A DNA stretch of 64,000 nt, from assembly GCA_023409265.1 (NCBI GenBank), contig JAEYHZ010000011.1, positions 54,637 through 118,636 of the forward strand, in the 5' to 3' direction. The position numbers and the translations under genes are program-made. This DNA comes from Bacillota bacterium (GTDB lineage: Bacteria; Bacillota; Clostridia; Acetivibrionales; DSM-1351). Below the pieces are notes generated by a model. The model worked only from the letters and a program-made list of their open reading frames with translations, was not told where the DNA came from and ran no database searches. The stretch's first letter is position 1; every line of letters begins with the position of its first letter. Shown one piece after another: positions 43,920 to 52,490 of this stretch.

Positions 43920-45170
43920 ATGACAGAATATTATTCTACAAAAACTGATTTTTTCGGAAATTCAGACCCGGAAAAGCTGATAAAGGAATTTGGAAGTCCT
44001 CTATATGTCTATAATGAGAAGATATTGAGACAAAAGTGCAGGGATATGAAAAATCTCGTGGACTACCCACATTTTATTCCCAATTATTCAATCAAGGCAA
44101 ATTCAAATCTTCAGATAATCAAAACAGTCAGACAAGAAGGTCTGAGAGCAGACGCCATGTCAGCAGGAGAAATTCAGCTGCTGTTGCTTGCCGGCTACAA
44201 GCCCGAGGAATTGTTTTTTGTCCCGAATAATGTTTCAGAGGCAGAACTGAAGTATGCTGTTGACAGCGGTGTTCTTGTAAGTGTTGATTCCCTTTCACAG
44301 CTGGAGCTTCTGGGTAAGATCAATCCGGGTGGAAAGGCTGCAGTAAGGTTTAATCCCGGAGTAGGGGCCGGACACCATGAAAAGGTGGTAACAGCGGGTA
44401 AGAAAACAAAGTTTGGTGTTAACATTGACTGTGTACCACAGGTTAAGGAAATAGCTCAAAAATATAATCTTAAGATATCCGGTATCAACCAGCACATAGG
44501 CTCATTGTTTATGGAAGGTGATTCATATATTGAAGGAGTAAAATCAATACTGTCAGTTGCTGAACAATTTGAGGACATTGATTTCGTAGATATGGGAGGC
44601 GGCTTTGGAATACCTTATAAAAAGCAGGCTGGCCAGGAGCCTCTTGATCTGGTGAGCTTCAGGGAGAAGCTGACCGCTGTTCTTGTACAGTGGACCGAAA
44701 AGTATGGAAAGAAAATTCTATTCAAATCAGAGCCCGGCAGGTATATAGTGGCGGAATGCGGTATACTCCTCGGCACTGTGTATGCAACCAAGAGTAACTA
44801 TGGAAGCAAATATGTGGGAACCGATATAGGTTTCAATGTATTGGCAAGACCTGTTATGTACGATTCACACCATGAAATCGAAGTGTACAGAAACGGTAAA
44901 CCGCAAAACCAGGAAGCTGCCGAGGATGTAACTGTTGTGGGTAATATATGTGAGAGTGGTGATATAATTGCCAAGCACAGAAATCTGCCTAAAATTGAAG
45001 AAGGAGATATTTTAGGTATCATGGATGCCGGTGCTTACGGTTTCGCCATGAGCTCCAACTATAATATGAGATTGCGCCCTGCTGAAATAATGATAAAAGA
45101 AAATGGGGAAGCGGTACTTATCAGACGCAGAGATACCTTTGAAGATCTCGTTGCAAACTTTAAGGTTTGA
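43920..45170 (+). CDS. lysA: Diaminopimelate decarboxylase
   Basis: This PLP enzyme performs the last step of lysine synthesis. The 416-residue fold-type III protein has the PLP lysine in NYSIKANSNLQII (near residue 60), the glycine-rich FVDMGGGFGIPY phosphate-binding stretch, FKSEPGRYIVAECG and the catalytic cysteine in ICESGDIIA. The ATG follows ACGGAGG. The last codons and the stop lie in the first unit of the 45156-45258 tandem repeat. ddh follows, consistent with the dehydrogenase variant of the pathway. Confidence 0.94.
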   Translation: MTEYYSTKTDFFGNSDPEKLIKEFGSPLYVYNEKILRQKCRDMKNLVDYPHFIPNYSIKANSNLQIIKTVRQEGLRADAMSAGEIQLLLLAGYKPEELFFVPNNVSEAELKYAVDSGVLVSVDSLSQLELLGKINPGGKAAVRFNPGVGAGHHEKVVTAGKKTKFGVNIDCVPQVKEIAQKYNLKISGINQHIGSLFMEGDSYIEGVKSILSVAEQFEDIDFVDMGGGFGIPYKKQAGQEPLDLVSFREKLTAVLVQWTEKYGKKILFKSEPGRYIVAECGILLGTVYATKSNYGSKYVGTDIGFNVLARPVMYDSHHEIEVYRNGKPQNQEAAEDVTVVGNICESGDIIAKHRNLPKIEEGDILGIMDAGAYGFAMSSNYNMRLRPAEIMIKENGEAVLIRRRDTFEDLVANFKV

Positions 45171-45258
45171 TAAAACTAGTTGGTTTTGATAAAACTAATT
45201 GGTTTGGTAACTAAATGGTTTGATAACTAAATGGTTTGATTTGACAAAATGGTCTGAT
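45156..45258 (+). repeat. Six-unit tandem repeat overlapping the lysA stop and the lysA-ddh spacer
   Basis: Units of 16-19 bp with consensus AACTAAATGGTTTGAT start at 45156, 45172, 45191, 45209, 45225 and 45241; units 4 and 5 are identical. Unit 1 encodes the last residues of LysA including the stop codon. Too short and too irregular for CRISPR; it probably grew by slippage. Confidence 0.8.
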
Positions 45259-45332
45259 AAAACAGAAGTTTTTCGGAATTATATAATTAAGCATAGCTGC
45301 TATTTTATTAATAAAGGGAAGGATTAAAGCGC

Positions 45333-46319
45333 ATGAGCAAAATAAAAATCGGGATAGTAGGATACGGAAATATTGGAAGAGGAGTGGAGGCTGCAATTAA
45401 GCAAAACCATGATATGGAGTTGGTTGCTGTTTTTACCAGGAGAGCTTCCGATAGTATAGCATTAAATACTCAGGGTGCAAAGGTAGTTAATATAAGTGAT
45501 GCACAGAATTATGCCAATGAAATAGATGTAATGATTCTTTGCGGAGGTTCTGCAACTGACCTGCCTGAACAGGGGCCTGAATTTGCGTCAATGTTCAATA
45601 TAGTTGACAGCTTTGATACTCATGCAAAAATACCCGAGTACTTCGATAAGGTTAATAAAGCTGCACAAGCTGCAGCCAAGACCTGCATAATTTCTGTAGG
45701 CTGGGATCCGGGCCTGTTTTCAATGATCAGAATGCTTTCAGGAGCTATATTGCCGGTTGGAAAAGATTATACTTTCTGGGGTAAGGGTGTAAGCCAGGGA
45801 CATTCAGATGCTATAAGAAGAGTAAACGGGGTAAAGAATGCCATTCAATACACTATTCCAATTGATGAAGCTGTTGACAGTGTAAGAGATGGTAGCAACC
45901 CTGAACTGACAACAAGGCAAAAGCATTTGAGAGAGTGCTTTGTAGTGGCCGAGGAGGGTGCTGATAAAGCCAAAATAGAGGCTGATATAAAAAATATGCC
46001 CAATTATTTTGCTGACTATGAAACAATAGTCCATTTTATTGCAGAGGATGAATTAAAGAAAAATCATTCCAGGATGCCCCATGGAGGCTTTGTATTTAGA
46101 ACAGGAAAAACCAATGATAATTCCAATAGTCATATTATCGAGTTTTCCTTAAAGCTTGACAGCAACCCCGAATTCACTGCCAATGTTTTGGCAGCTTACG
46201 CAAGAGCAGCGGTAAGAATGAACAAGGAGTCCAGTGTGGGAGCTAAAACAGTATTTGATGTTCCGCTTTCATATTTATCTGCCCAAAGTAACATGGATCT
46301 TATAAAAAATCTCCTTTAG
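45333..46319 (+). CDS. ddh: Meso-diaminopimelate D-dehydrogenase
   Basis: This enzyme converts tetrahydrodipicolinate directly to meso-diaminopimelate with NADPH and ammonia, bypassing the acylated pathway. The 328-residue protein has the Rossmann motif IGIVGYGNIGRGVEAAI at residues 5-21, AVFTRRAS for NADP phosphate, and the conserved SVGWDPGLFSMIRML near residues 123-137. Length matches the clostridial and Corynebacterium enzymes. The ATG follows AAGGGAAGG. It lies after lysA, so one transcript encodes both the making of meso-diaminopimelate and its decarboxylation to lysine. Confidence 0.94.
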   Translation: MSKIKIGIVGYGNIGRGVEAAIKQNHDMELVAVFTRRASDSIALNTQGAKVVNISDAQNYANEIDVMILCGGSATDLPEQGPEFASMFNIVDSFDTHAKIPEYFDKVNKAAQAAAKTCIISVGWDPGLFSMIRMLSGAILPVGKDYTFWGKGVSQGHSDAIRRVNGVKNAIQYTIPIDEAVDSVRDGSNPELTTRQKHLRECFVVAEEGADKAKIEADIKNMPNYFADYETIVHFIAEDELKKNHSRMPHGGFVFRTGKTNDNSNSHIIEFSLKLDSNPEFTANVLAAYARAAVRMNKESSVGAKTVFDVPLSYLSAQSNMDLIKNLL

Positions 46320-46409
46320 TGCAATGAAATAAGAACCAATATTCATATATTGCCATAGTATATAATGATATCCTATTAACTTACCTGTAAATAATTAGGA
46401 GGCAAATAT

Positions 46410-46655
46410 ATGAGAGGTTCCGTTTTAGACAATTTGACCTGGGAAGGTAACACCAAAAAAATGTTCAAACTGGTAATGGATAATGTTCCATCAATTTTTT
46501 CCGGGCTGGTCAAGCATGAAATTGAGGATTGGTTGATAAAAAACAAGGTAACCGTAGTTACCGAGGAATTATGCCTTAAAATGTTTAAGGAAAAAGCTCC
46601 AAAGGGTATGATTGAAAAGTTAACCCCAAAGCTTGAGAGTTTAAAAACCAAATAA
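46410..46655 (+). CDS. Small protein resembling the PCP_red domain, 81 residues
   Basis: The protein reads WEGNTKKMFKLVMDNVP, then SGLVKHEIEDWLIKNK and VTEELCLKMFKEKAP. This helix-P-helix-E pattern resembles the small domain at the C-terminus of light-independent protochlorophyllide reductase subunit B, which also occurs alone in anaerobes. The match is by eye and only moderate. No bacteriochlorophyll genes are present, so a photosynthetic role is not implied. The ATG follows TTAGGAGGC. A strong bidirectional terminator follows. Confidence 0.55.
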   Translation: MRGSVLDNLTWEGNTKKMFKLVMDNVPSIFSGLVKHEIEDWLIKNKVTVVTEELCLKMFKEKAPKGMIEKLTPKLESLKTK

Positions 46656-46673
46656 ATAACTAACAAATAGATA

Positions 46674-46710
46674 AAAAAACTGTGAGCGGTAATAACACTC
46701 ACAGTTTTTT
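46674..46710. terminator. Bidirectional terminator
   Basis: AAAAAACTGTGAG (46674-46686) pairs with CTCACAGTTTTTT (46698-46710) between the small protein and serA, which converge. Confidence 0.9.
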
Positions 46711-46727
46711 GCTAAGGCATAAGTACT

Positions 46728-47900
46728 TTAGTTGGGAGATATTACTCTTACGGTTTTAACACCGTCAATAGCTCTTATCTTTTCAATTGCTTCATCGGTC
46801 AATTCGCCTTCAATATCGATAACGTTATAACCTATGGTTTCCTTATGACGGGTAAGCATGTCTGCAATATTGATTTTGTATGCAGCAAGAATTGTTGTCA
46901 TCTGACCTATCATATTTGGAATGTTGCGGTGTACGGTTATTATTCTTGTCTTATCGGTGGGAAGCATATCGCAGTCGGGGAAGTTTACAGAGTTCTTGAT
47001 CATTCCGGTTTCCAGATAATCCTTCATCTGATTTACCGCCATAACAGCGCAGTTCTCTTCTGATTCAGGGGTTGACGCTCCTAAATGAGGTATTGCAATA
47101 ATTTCTTCAATGCCAAGCAGCTCGTCCTCAGGAAAATCTGTTACATAGCATGCTACAGTACCGTTGTCGATGGCTTCCAGCAGATCCTGATTTGAAACAA
47201 GTCCGCCTCTGGCAAGATTTATTATTCTAACACCCTTTTTCATTATTTCAAATTTCTCTTTATTAAGGGTATTCTTTGTTTCCTTTGTCAAAGGAACGTG
47301 TATTGTAATATAATCACAGGTTGACAGTAAATGATCCAGACTGTTGGCCCTGATTACAGTGCTTGATAGCCCCCAGGCAGCGTTTACCGAGATATATGGG
47401 TCATAACCGATTACTTCCATACCAAGTGAAACGCAGTCATTTGCAACCATAACACCAATTGCACCCAACCCGATTACGCCTATTCTTTTGTTCTTGATTT
47501 CAGGTCCTTCAAACTGTGACTTGCCTTTTTCAACGAGTTTTGGTACTTCTTCGCCTTTTCCCTTCAGGCCTTGAGCCCACTTAATACCCTGTGTGATCTT
47601 TCTTGAAGAAAGCAAAAGTGAAGCAATAACCAGTTCTTTAACCCCAGTTGAATTGGCACCTGGAGTATTGAACACAACTATTCCCTTTTCAGTACATTTT
47701 TCAATGGGAATATTGTTAACTCCGGCTCCTGCTCTGGCGATTGCCTTAAGATTTTTTTGCAAATCCATTTCCAGCATGTTTGCACTTCTGACCAGTATGG
47801 CATCCGGATTGCTCATATCCTCAGAAATTTCATATTTATCCTTTTGAAGAATATCAAGTCCGGAGTTTGAAATTTTATTTAACATTTGTACTTTAAACAT
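46728..47900 (-). CDS. serA: D-3-phosphoglycerate dehydrogenase
   Basis: This is the first step of serine synthesis: 3-phosphoglycerate to phosphohydroxypyruvate with NAD+. The 390-residue protein has the substrate domain, the Rossmann motif GVIGLGAIGVMVAND near residues 141-155, HVPLTKETKN, the arginine of NLARGGLV, the glutamate of DFPEDELLG and the histidine of AIPHLGAST. A C-terminal ACT domain (IITVHRNIPNMIGQMTTIL) senses an amino acid, in this family usually serine. The ATG follows TAGGAGG on the minus strand. It lies 111 bp after serC, under the same glycine riboswitch. Confidence 0.94.
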   Translation of the reverse strand: MFKVQMLNKISNSGLDILQKDKYEISEDMSNPDAILVRSANMLEMDLQKNLKAIARAGAGVNNIPIEKCTEKGIVVFNTPGANSTGVKELVIASLLLSSRKITQGIKWAQGLKGKGEEVPKLVEKGKSQFEGPEIKNKRIGVIGLGAIGVMVANDCVSLGMEVIGYDPYISVNAAWGLSSTVIRANSLDHLLSTCDYITIHVPLTKETKNTLNKEKFEIMKKGVRIINLARGGLVSNQDLLEAIDNGTVACYVTDFPEDELLGIEEIIAIPHLGASTPESEENCAVMAVNQMKDYLETGMIKNSVNFPDCDMLPTDKTRIITVHRNIPNMIGQMTTILAAYKINIADMLTRHKETIGYNVIDIEGELTDEAIEKIRAIDGVKTVRVISPN

Positions 47901-47929
47901 AGAAACCTCCTAAGCCATGTTATGACTTT

Positions 47930-47944
47930 GAGCCGCATGGCGGC
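47930..47944 (-). promoter_or_regulatory. Short hairpin GCCGC-CAT-GCGGC upstream of serA
   Basis: On the minus strand GCCGCCATGCGGCTC lies 30 nt before the serA start. Almost the same sequence precedes the DUF1015 gene (56118-56132). A small stem-loop in the serC-serA spacer; its role is unknown. Confidence 0.4.
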
Positions 47945-48011
47945 ATCCAAATATTGATATTACTCTCTCCTAATCCGCTATAAGGCGAATAAGGGAGGTT
48001 GTTAATAAAAG

Positions 48012-49091
48012 TTATTTATTGTCCAGCTCGAATTTCTTCATGAATTCTACCAGTGCGATTACACCTTCTACAGGCATGGCATTGTAGATGCTTGCTCTCA
48101 TGCCACCTATGAGCCGGTGACCTCTAAGTGTGCACAAACCGGCCTTTTCAGCTTCTGAAATAAACTTTTCGTTTAGATCGTCTGTAGGACAGGTAAATGG
48201 AATATTCATCAAGGATCTGCATTTTCTGTTAACCTTGTTTGTAAACATTTCTGACTCATCAAGGAAATTGTAAAGGATGGAGGCCTTTTCAATATTTATT
48301 TTTTCCATAGCCTTTACTCCACCAAGCTCATTCAGCCACTGGAACACAAGTCCGGCAATATATATACTGTAGCAGGGAGGAGTGTTGTAAAGGGATTTTT
48401 CCTTCGCATGAGTTTCATATTTCATCATGGTTGGAATATTTTCCACAATAGATTTTCCAATCAGGTCATTTTTGATAATTACAATTGTAAGTCCGGCAGG
48501 TCCGAGGTTTTTCTGGGCGCCGGCATATATCAGACCAAATTTGTTTACATCTATTTCAGTGGCCATAATGTCACTTGACATATCTGCAACAAGAGGAATA
48601 TTACCGGTATCAGGGTAGTCAATATAACGTGTCCCCTCAAGGGTGTTATTACTGGTTATGTGAACATAATCCGAATCCTCTGAAATTTTATAGTTCTCCG
48701 GAATATAAGTAAAGTTTGTATCTTCGGAGGATGCAATTACACTTGCAGCGCCAAATATTTTTGCTTCGGATATAGCTTTTTTAGACCAGTTTCCGGTGTT
48801 TATAAAATCAGCCTTCCTGTATTTGCTGAAAAGGTTCATAGGTACCATGGAAAACTGGGTTGAGGCTCCACCCTGCAGGAATAATACTGAATAGGAATCA
48901 TCAATATTCATCAGCTTACGGAGTAAACTTTCAGTATTTTTAATTATTGAATCGTAAGTTTTGGATCTGTGGCTCATCTCCATTACAGACATGCCTGAGT
49001 CCTGATAATTTAACATTTCTTTAGCAGCCTTTGCTAAAACGGATTCCGGCAACATTGAAGGTCCGGCAGAAAAGTTATAAACTCTGTTCAT
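48012..49091 (-). CDS. serC: Phosphoserine aminotransferase
   Basis: This PLP enzyme converts phosphohydroxypyruvate and glutamate to phosphoserine and 2-oxoglutarate. The 359-residue protein starts NRVYNFSAGPSMLPESVL, the SerC N-terminal signature, and has QGGASTQFSMVPMNL and the PLP lysine in YAGAQKNLGPAGLT. The C-terminal part contains GHRLIGGMRASIYNAMP, whose arginines bind the phosphate. The ATG follows AAAGGAGTG on the minus strand. It is the first gene of the serC-serA unit and is preceded by the tandem glycine riboswitch. Confidence 0.95.
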   Translation of the reverse strand: MNRVYNFSAGPSMLPESVLAKAAKEMLNYQDSGMSVMEMSHRSKTYDSIIKNTESLLRKLMNIDDSYSVLFLQGGASTQFSMVPMNLFSKYRKADFINTGNWSKKAISEAKIFGAASVIASSEDTNFTYIPENYKISEDSDYVHITSNNTLEGTRYIDYPDTGNIPLVADMSSDIMATEIDVNKFGLIYAGAQKNLGPAGLTIVIIKNDLIGKSIVENIPTMMKYETHAKEKSLYNTPPCYSIYIAGLVFQWLNELGGVKAMEKINIEKASILYNFLDESEMFTNKVNRKCRSLMNIPFTCPTDDLNEKFISEAEKAGLCTLRGHRLIGGMRASIYNAMPVEGVIALVEFMKKFELDNK

Positions 49092-49138
49092 AAAAACACT
49101 CCTTTATGTTTTTCGTTTTTAATTGTTCCCTGGATATT

Positions 49139-49376
49139 AAAAAGGCCAAATCCAAATGATTTGACCTCTGAAATGCAAAAGAAACACATATTTCAATAAA
49201 ATATGTTCCAAACTGCATACTCTGTCCTTTTGCCTGAGAGATTGACGGTATTACCCGTATTGCCCCTTCGGCGCCATCTTAATGGTCTCTCCAGAGGTCC
49301 GTCCTGATGAAGTCCCTTTTTACCTGAGAGTGCTACTCCTTCGGTGTCCTTTTGCACGCAAAAGGAACTCTCCTCC
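49139..49376 (-). promoter_or_regulatory. Tandem glycine riboswitch with terminator upstream of serC
   Basis: Read on the minus strand, aptamer 1 (49376 to ~49323) shows GGAGAG, ACCGAAGGAGTA and CTCTCAGG. Aptamer 2 (~49299 to 49221) shows GGAGAGAC, GGCGCCGAAGGGG and CTCTCAGGCAAAAGGACAGA. These are the hallmarks of the two glycine-binding domains. A terminator stem AGGTCAAATC/GGATTTGGCCT (49167-49143) with a T-run to 49139 follows. The arrangement places serine synthesis under glycine control; whether glycine turns it off or on cannot be read without folding. Confidence 0.93.
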
Positions 49377-49481
49377 ATCAATCATCCGACACTATTAAGT
49401 TAAATATATTATATTAATTATAAATGTTCAAAAAGTTAGAGTCAAGCAATATTTGTCATATTAAATGCGACAAAAAGGCAA

Positions 49482-49928
49482 TTACTTTATTTTTGACATC
49501 ACAGCCGCAAGTTTTGGCAGTACATCTTTAAGGAACAGTAAGTCGTTATCACTTAATGAGGAGAGTTTTTCACTGAGCAATTCCTTGCTCTCTCTTTTCT
49601 TTTGAACTACAAAGTCACGGGCTTTCTGTGTGGGTTCTATAATAATAATTCTTCTGTCGTTTGGGTCATCATACCTAGTTACATATCCTTCTGCAAGCAA
49701 ATTATCTATAATTGGTGTCATGTTTGGCTTTGATATTACCAGATCATTTGCTATTTTTGAAACAGGGCAGGAACCATGCATTATAAGATAAAATATTACT
49801 TTCATATTTGAAGGTGGAACAGTGAGACCTTTCAGCATTAAATTGCGGTTGATTAATCTGCTGTTTAAAAATATCAGCAGGTAAAACATATCGTTAGAAA
49901 TTTCATTTAGTGCTTCTTTGGTAAACAT
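49482..49928 (-). CDS. MarR family transcriptional regulator
   Basis: The 148-residue protein has the MarR winged helix: CPVSKIANDLVISKPNMTPI and LLAEGYVTRYDDPNDRRII. I choose the ATG at 49928 because GAAAGGAAG lies 9-18 nt upstream; an in-frame ATG 36 bp earlier lacks a ribosome binding site. It is divergent from a two-gene ABC exporter with 306 bp between them, a standard layout for a repressor of multidrug export. The ligand is unknown. Confidence 0.87.
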   Translation of the reverse strand: MFTKEALNEISNDMFYLLIFLNSRLINRNLMLKGLTVPPSNMKVIFYLIMHGSCPVSKIANDLVISKPNMTPIIDNLLAEGYVTRYDDPNDRRIIIIEPTQKARDFVVQKKRESKELLSEKLSSLSDNDLLFLKDVLPKLAAVMSKIK

Positions 49929-50112
49929 CTCTAAAAACTTCCTTTCACTCTTTGATAAAATCATGTATTTTTAACAAGACTTAAAAAAATTCCTGTACGT
50001 ATATTGTAGATGTCTTTAAAACTATTTGGTAATACTTGTGTATATATAATGGATTTATTAATTATGTATATATTATAAACTATTTATAATAATTATACAA
50101 TCAAAAATATTA
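49929..50112. promoter_or_regulatory. Divergent AT-rich regulatory region between MarR and the ABC exporter
   Basis: The region is very AT-rich. ATTATAAACTATTTATAAT (50072-50090) is a near-palindrome suitable for a MarR dimer. The minus-strand promoter for the MarR gene should lie here but I could not assign boxes with confidence. Confidence 0.45.
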
Positions 50113-50141
50113 TTGACATATAATAGTTATATATTTATAAT
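50113..50141 (+). promoter_or_regulatory. Promoter of the ABC exporter operon
   Basis: TTGACA (50113-50118), exactly 17 nt, TATAAT (50136-50141): a perfect sigma-A consensus. Such a promoter is normally held in check by a repressor, here probably the divergent MarR protein. Confidence 0.85.
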
Positions 50142-50234
50142 TAAGTACAGTTGTTCGAAAAAATAGTCTTTGACTTAAATCATACATTTGGGCCGGACTA
50201 CCAAAATTGGTGTATATGAAGGAAGGAGTAATAC

Positions 50235-52490
50235 ATGGGAAAAATATTAAGACACTTAAAACCGCATATAGTTGCCATAATCGGTATTGTAGCTTTCCTG
50301 CTGCTGCAGGCTGTGTGCGATTTGTCTTTGCCCGACTACATGTCGAATATTGTTAACGTAGGTATTCAGCAGAAAGGCATAGAAAATGCAGTTCCTGATT
50401 TCATTCGTAAGGGTGAAATGGATAAGCTGACTTTTTTTATGAAGGATGAAGACAAAAATCTGGTACTTAACAATTATACTCTGGTAGAAAAGGGAAACCT
50501 TTCACAGGACGATCTTGATAAGTATTCAAAGAAATATCCTGAGTTAAAAAACAATGACGTTTACAAACTTAACGATATTGATGAAGATACAACAGATAAA
50601 TTGATTAAAGCTCTAAGCAAGCCGGAATTGATGGTTTTTACACTGGAGGAAAAAGGAATAGCAGCATTCCAGGAAGCTGGCAAATCAGGCAATGACCAAC
50701 TTTCACAGAGTCTTGCAAAACTTCCGAAGGATACCGACCCTTTTCAACTTTTGGCCAAGATGCCAAAAGAGCAGCTTAAAGGTATGCAGGATGCCATTGA
50801 TAAAAAATTCGAATCAATGCCCGACAGTATAATAAGTCAGGGTGCTGTAGTATATGTTAAAGCTGAATATGAAGCCCTTGGCAGAGATACCGGAAGGATG
50901 CAGTCGGATTATATTCTTCTGGCCGGACTGAAAATGCTGGGTGTGGCACTGGTAGGTATGGCTGCAGCCGTTCTTGTGGGCTTGCTGGCAGCAAGAGTAT
51001 CTGCAGGTCTTGGCAAAAGCCTCAGAAAGAACGTATTCGAGAATGTTGTTGCGTTCTCAAATACTGAATTTGACAAGTTCTCCACCTCCTCGCTTATAAC
51101 ACGATGTACCAATGACATTCAGCAGGTGCAGATGTTTATGGTTATGTTCCTGAGACTGGTTTTCTATGCACCGATCCTCGGAATCGGAGGTTTTCTCAAA
51201 GCAATGAAAACAGACACCTCCATGTCCTGGGTAATAGGTGTTTCTGTTCTTGCAATACTCAGCCTTGTACTGGTAATGTTCGGAGTGGCTATACCAAAAT
51301 TCAGGAGTATCCAGAAGCTTATTGACAAGCTGAATCTGGTTACACGTGAATCCCTGACCGGTATGCTTGTTATCAGAGCCTTTGGCACACAAAAGAAAGA
51401 AGAAGAGAAATTTGAAAAAGCAAATACCGATTTAACAAATACAAATTTGTTTGTAAGCAGAATCATGACAGCAATGTTTCCCTTGATGATGCTCATACTC
51501 AACGGAGTTACACTGCTGATAGTCTGGGTGGGGTCACACCAGGTGGATCTTGGCAATATGCAGGTTGGTAACATGATGGCATTTATGCAGTATGCAATGC
51601 AGATAATATTTGCCTTCCTTATGATTTCCATGGTATCGATCACACTTCCTCGTGCATCGGTTTCAATAAACCGTATAGCAGAGGTTATTAATACAAAAGG
51701 TTCTATTTTGGACCCTGACAGGAAAAAGGAGTTCAACAAGAGCTTTAAAGGTACGGTTGAATTCAGGGATGTAGCCTTTAAATATCCGGGTGCTGAAGAC
51801 GAGGTGCTTTCAGATATAAGCTTTACCGCCAAGGCAGGAGAGACTGTGGCATTTATTGGCAGTACAGGCAGCGGTAAATCAACACTGATAAACCTTATCC
51901 CGCGTTTCTATGATGTTACGGCAGGTCAGATACTCGTGGACGGCGTGGATATAAGAGAAGTACCACAGAAGGAATTGAGAGATAAGATCGGTTATGTTCC
52001 GCAAAAAGGAATATTGTTCTCGGGAACAATTGAGAGCAATTTGAAATATGGATTGGAATCAGCTACCGAAGCGGATCTGAATCTTGCAGCAGAAATTGCT
52101 CAGGCGACAGAATTCATAAGTGAAAAGGAAGAGGGCTTTAAGACTGAAATATCACAGGGCGGTACAAATGTATCGGGTGGTCAGAAACAGAGGCTGTCCA
52201 TTGCCAGAGCACTTATTAAAAAGCCTGAGATATTCATTTTTGACGACAGCTTTTCAGCACTTGACTATAAGACCGATGCAGCACTGAGAAAAGCCTTGAG
52301 GACAAAAACCCAAGGTGTGACAGTATTGATTGTTGCGCAGAGAATAAGTACGGTTATGAATGCTGATAAGATCCTGGTTCTGGATGAAGGTAGAATTGTT
52401 GGTATGGGCACACACCGGGAACTGTTGCAAAATTGTGAGGTTTACCAGCAGATAGCTCTGTCACAGCTGTCAAAGGAGGAATTGGCATGA
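50235..52490 (+). CDS. ABC exporter half-transporter with degenerate ATP site
   Basis: The 751-residue protein has an ABC type 1 membrane domain followed by a nucleotide-binding domain. An extra external loop of about 180 residues (residues ~40-220, charged, rich in K/D) lies between membrane helices 1 and 2. Walker A is GSTGSGKST near residue 542, the signature is VSGGQKQR near 646, and Walker B is IFIFDDSFSALD near 667. The residue after the Walker B aspartate is D, not the usual catalytic E, so its own ATP site is probably inactive. It pairs with the next gene, whose start overlaps its stop. Drug or lipid export is likely; the substrate is unknown. Confidence 0.9.
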   Translation: MGKILRHLKPHIVAIIGIVAFLLLQAVCDLSLPDYMSNIVNVGIQQKGIENAVPDFIRKGEMDKLTFFMKDEDKNLVLNNYTLVEKGNLSQDDLDKYSKKYPELKNNDVYKLNDIDEDTTDKLIKALSKPELMVFTLEEKGIAAFQEAGKSGNDQLSQSLAKLPKDTDPFQLLAKMPKEQLKGMQDAIDKKFESMPDSIISQGAVVYVKAEYEALGRDTGRMQSDYILLAGLKMLGVALVGMAAAVLVGLLAARVSAGLGKSLRKNVFENVVAFSNTEFDKFSTSSLITRCTNDIQQVQMFMVMFLRLVFYAPILGIGGFLKAMKTDTSMSWVIGVSVLAILSLVLVMFGVAIPKFRSIQKLIDKLNLVTRESLTGMLVIRAFGTQKKEEEKFEKANTDLTNTNLFVSRIMTAMFPLMMLILNGVTLLIVWVGSHQVDLGNMQVGNMMAFMQYAMQIIFAFLMISMVSITLPRASVSINRIAEVINTKGSILDPDRKKEFNKSFKGTVEFRDVAFKYPGAEDEVLSDISFTAKAGETVAFIGSTGSGKSTLINLIPRFYDVTAGQILVDGVDIREVPQKELRDKIGYVPQKGILFSGTIESNLKYGLESATEADLNLAAEIAQATEFISEKEEGFKTEISQGGTNVSGGQKQRLSIARALIKKPEIFIFDDSFSALDYKTDAALRKALRTKTQGVTVLIVAQRISTVMNADKILVLDEGRIVGMGTHRELLQNCEVYQQIALSQLSKEELA

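Noticed and set aside
45156..45258. Tandem repeats as a possible CRISPR array
   Set aside because: Units are 16-19 bp, directly adjacent with no unique spacers, partly inside lysA, and no cas genes are present.
46410..46655. Evidence for photosynthesis from the PCP_red-like protein
   Set aside because: The domain occurs alone in non-photosynthetic anaerobes and no chlorophyll-synthesis genes are present.
49193..49381. Minus-strand open frame across the serC leader
   Set aside because: It lies entirely within the tandem glycine riboswitch; its length is explained by the conserved RNA elements.
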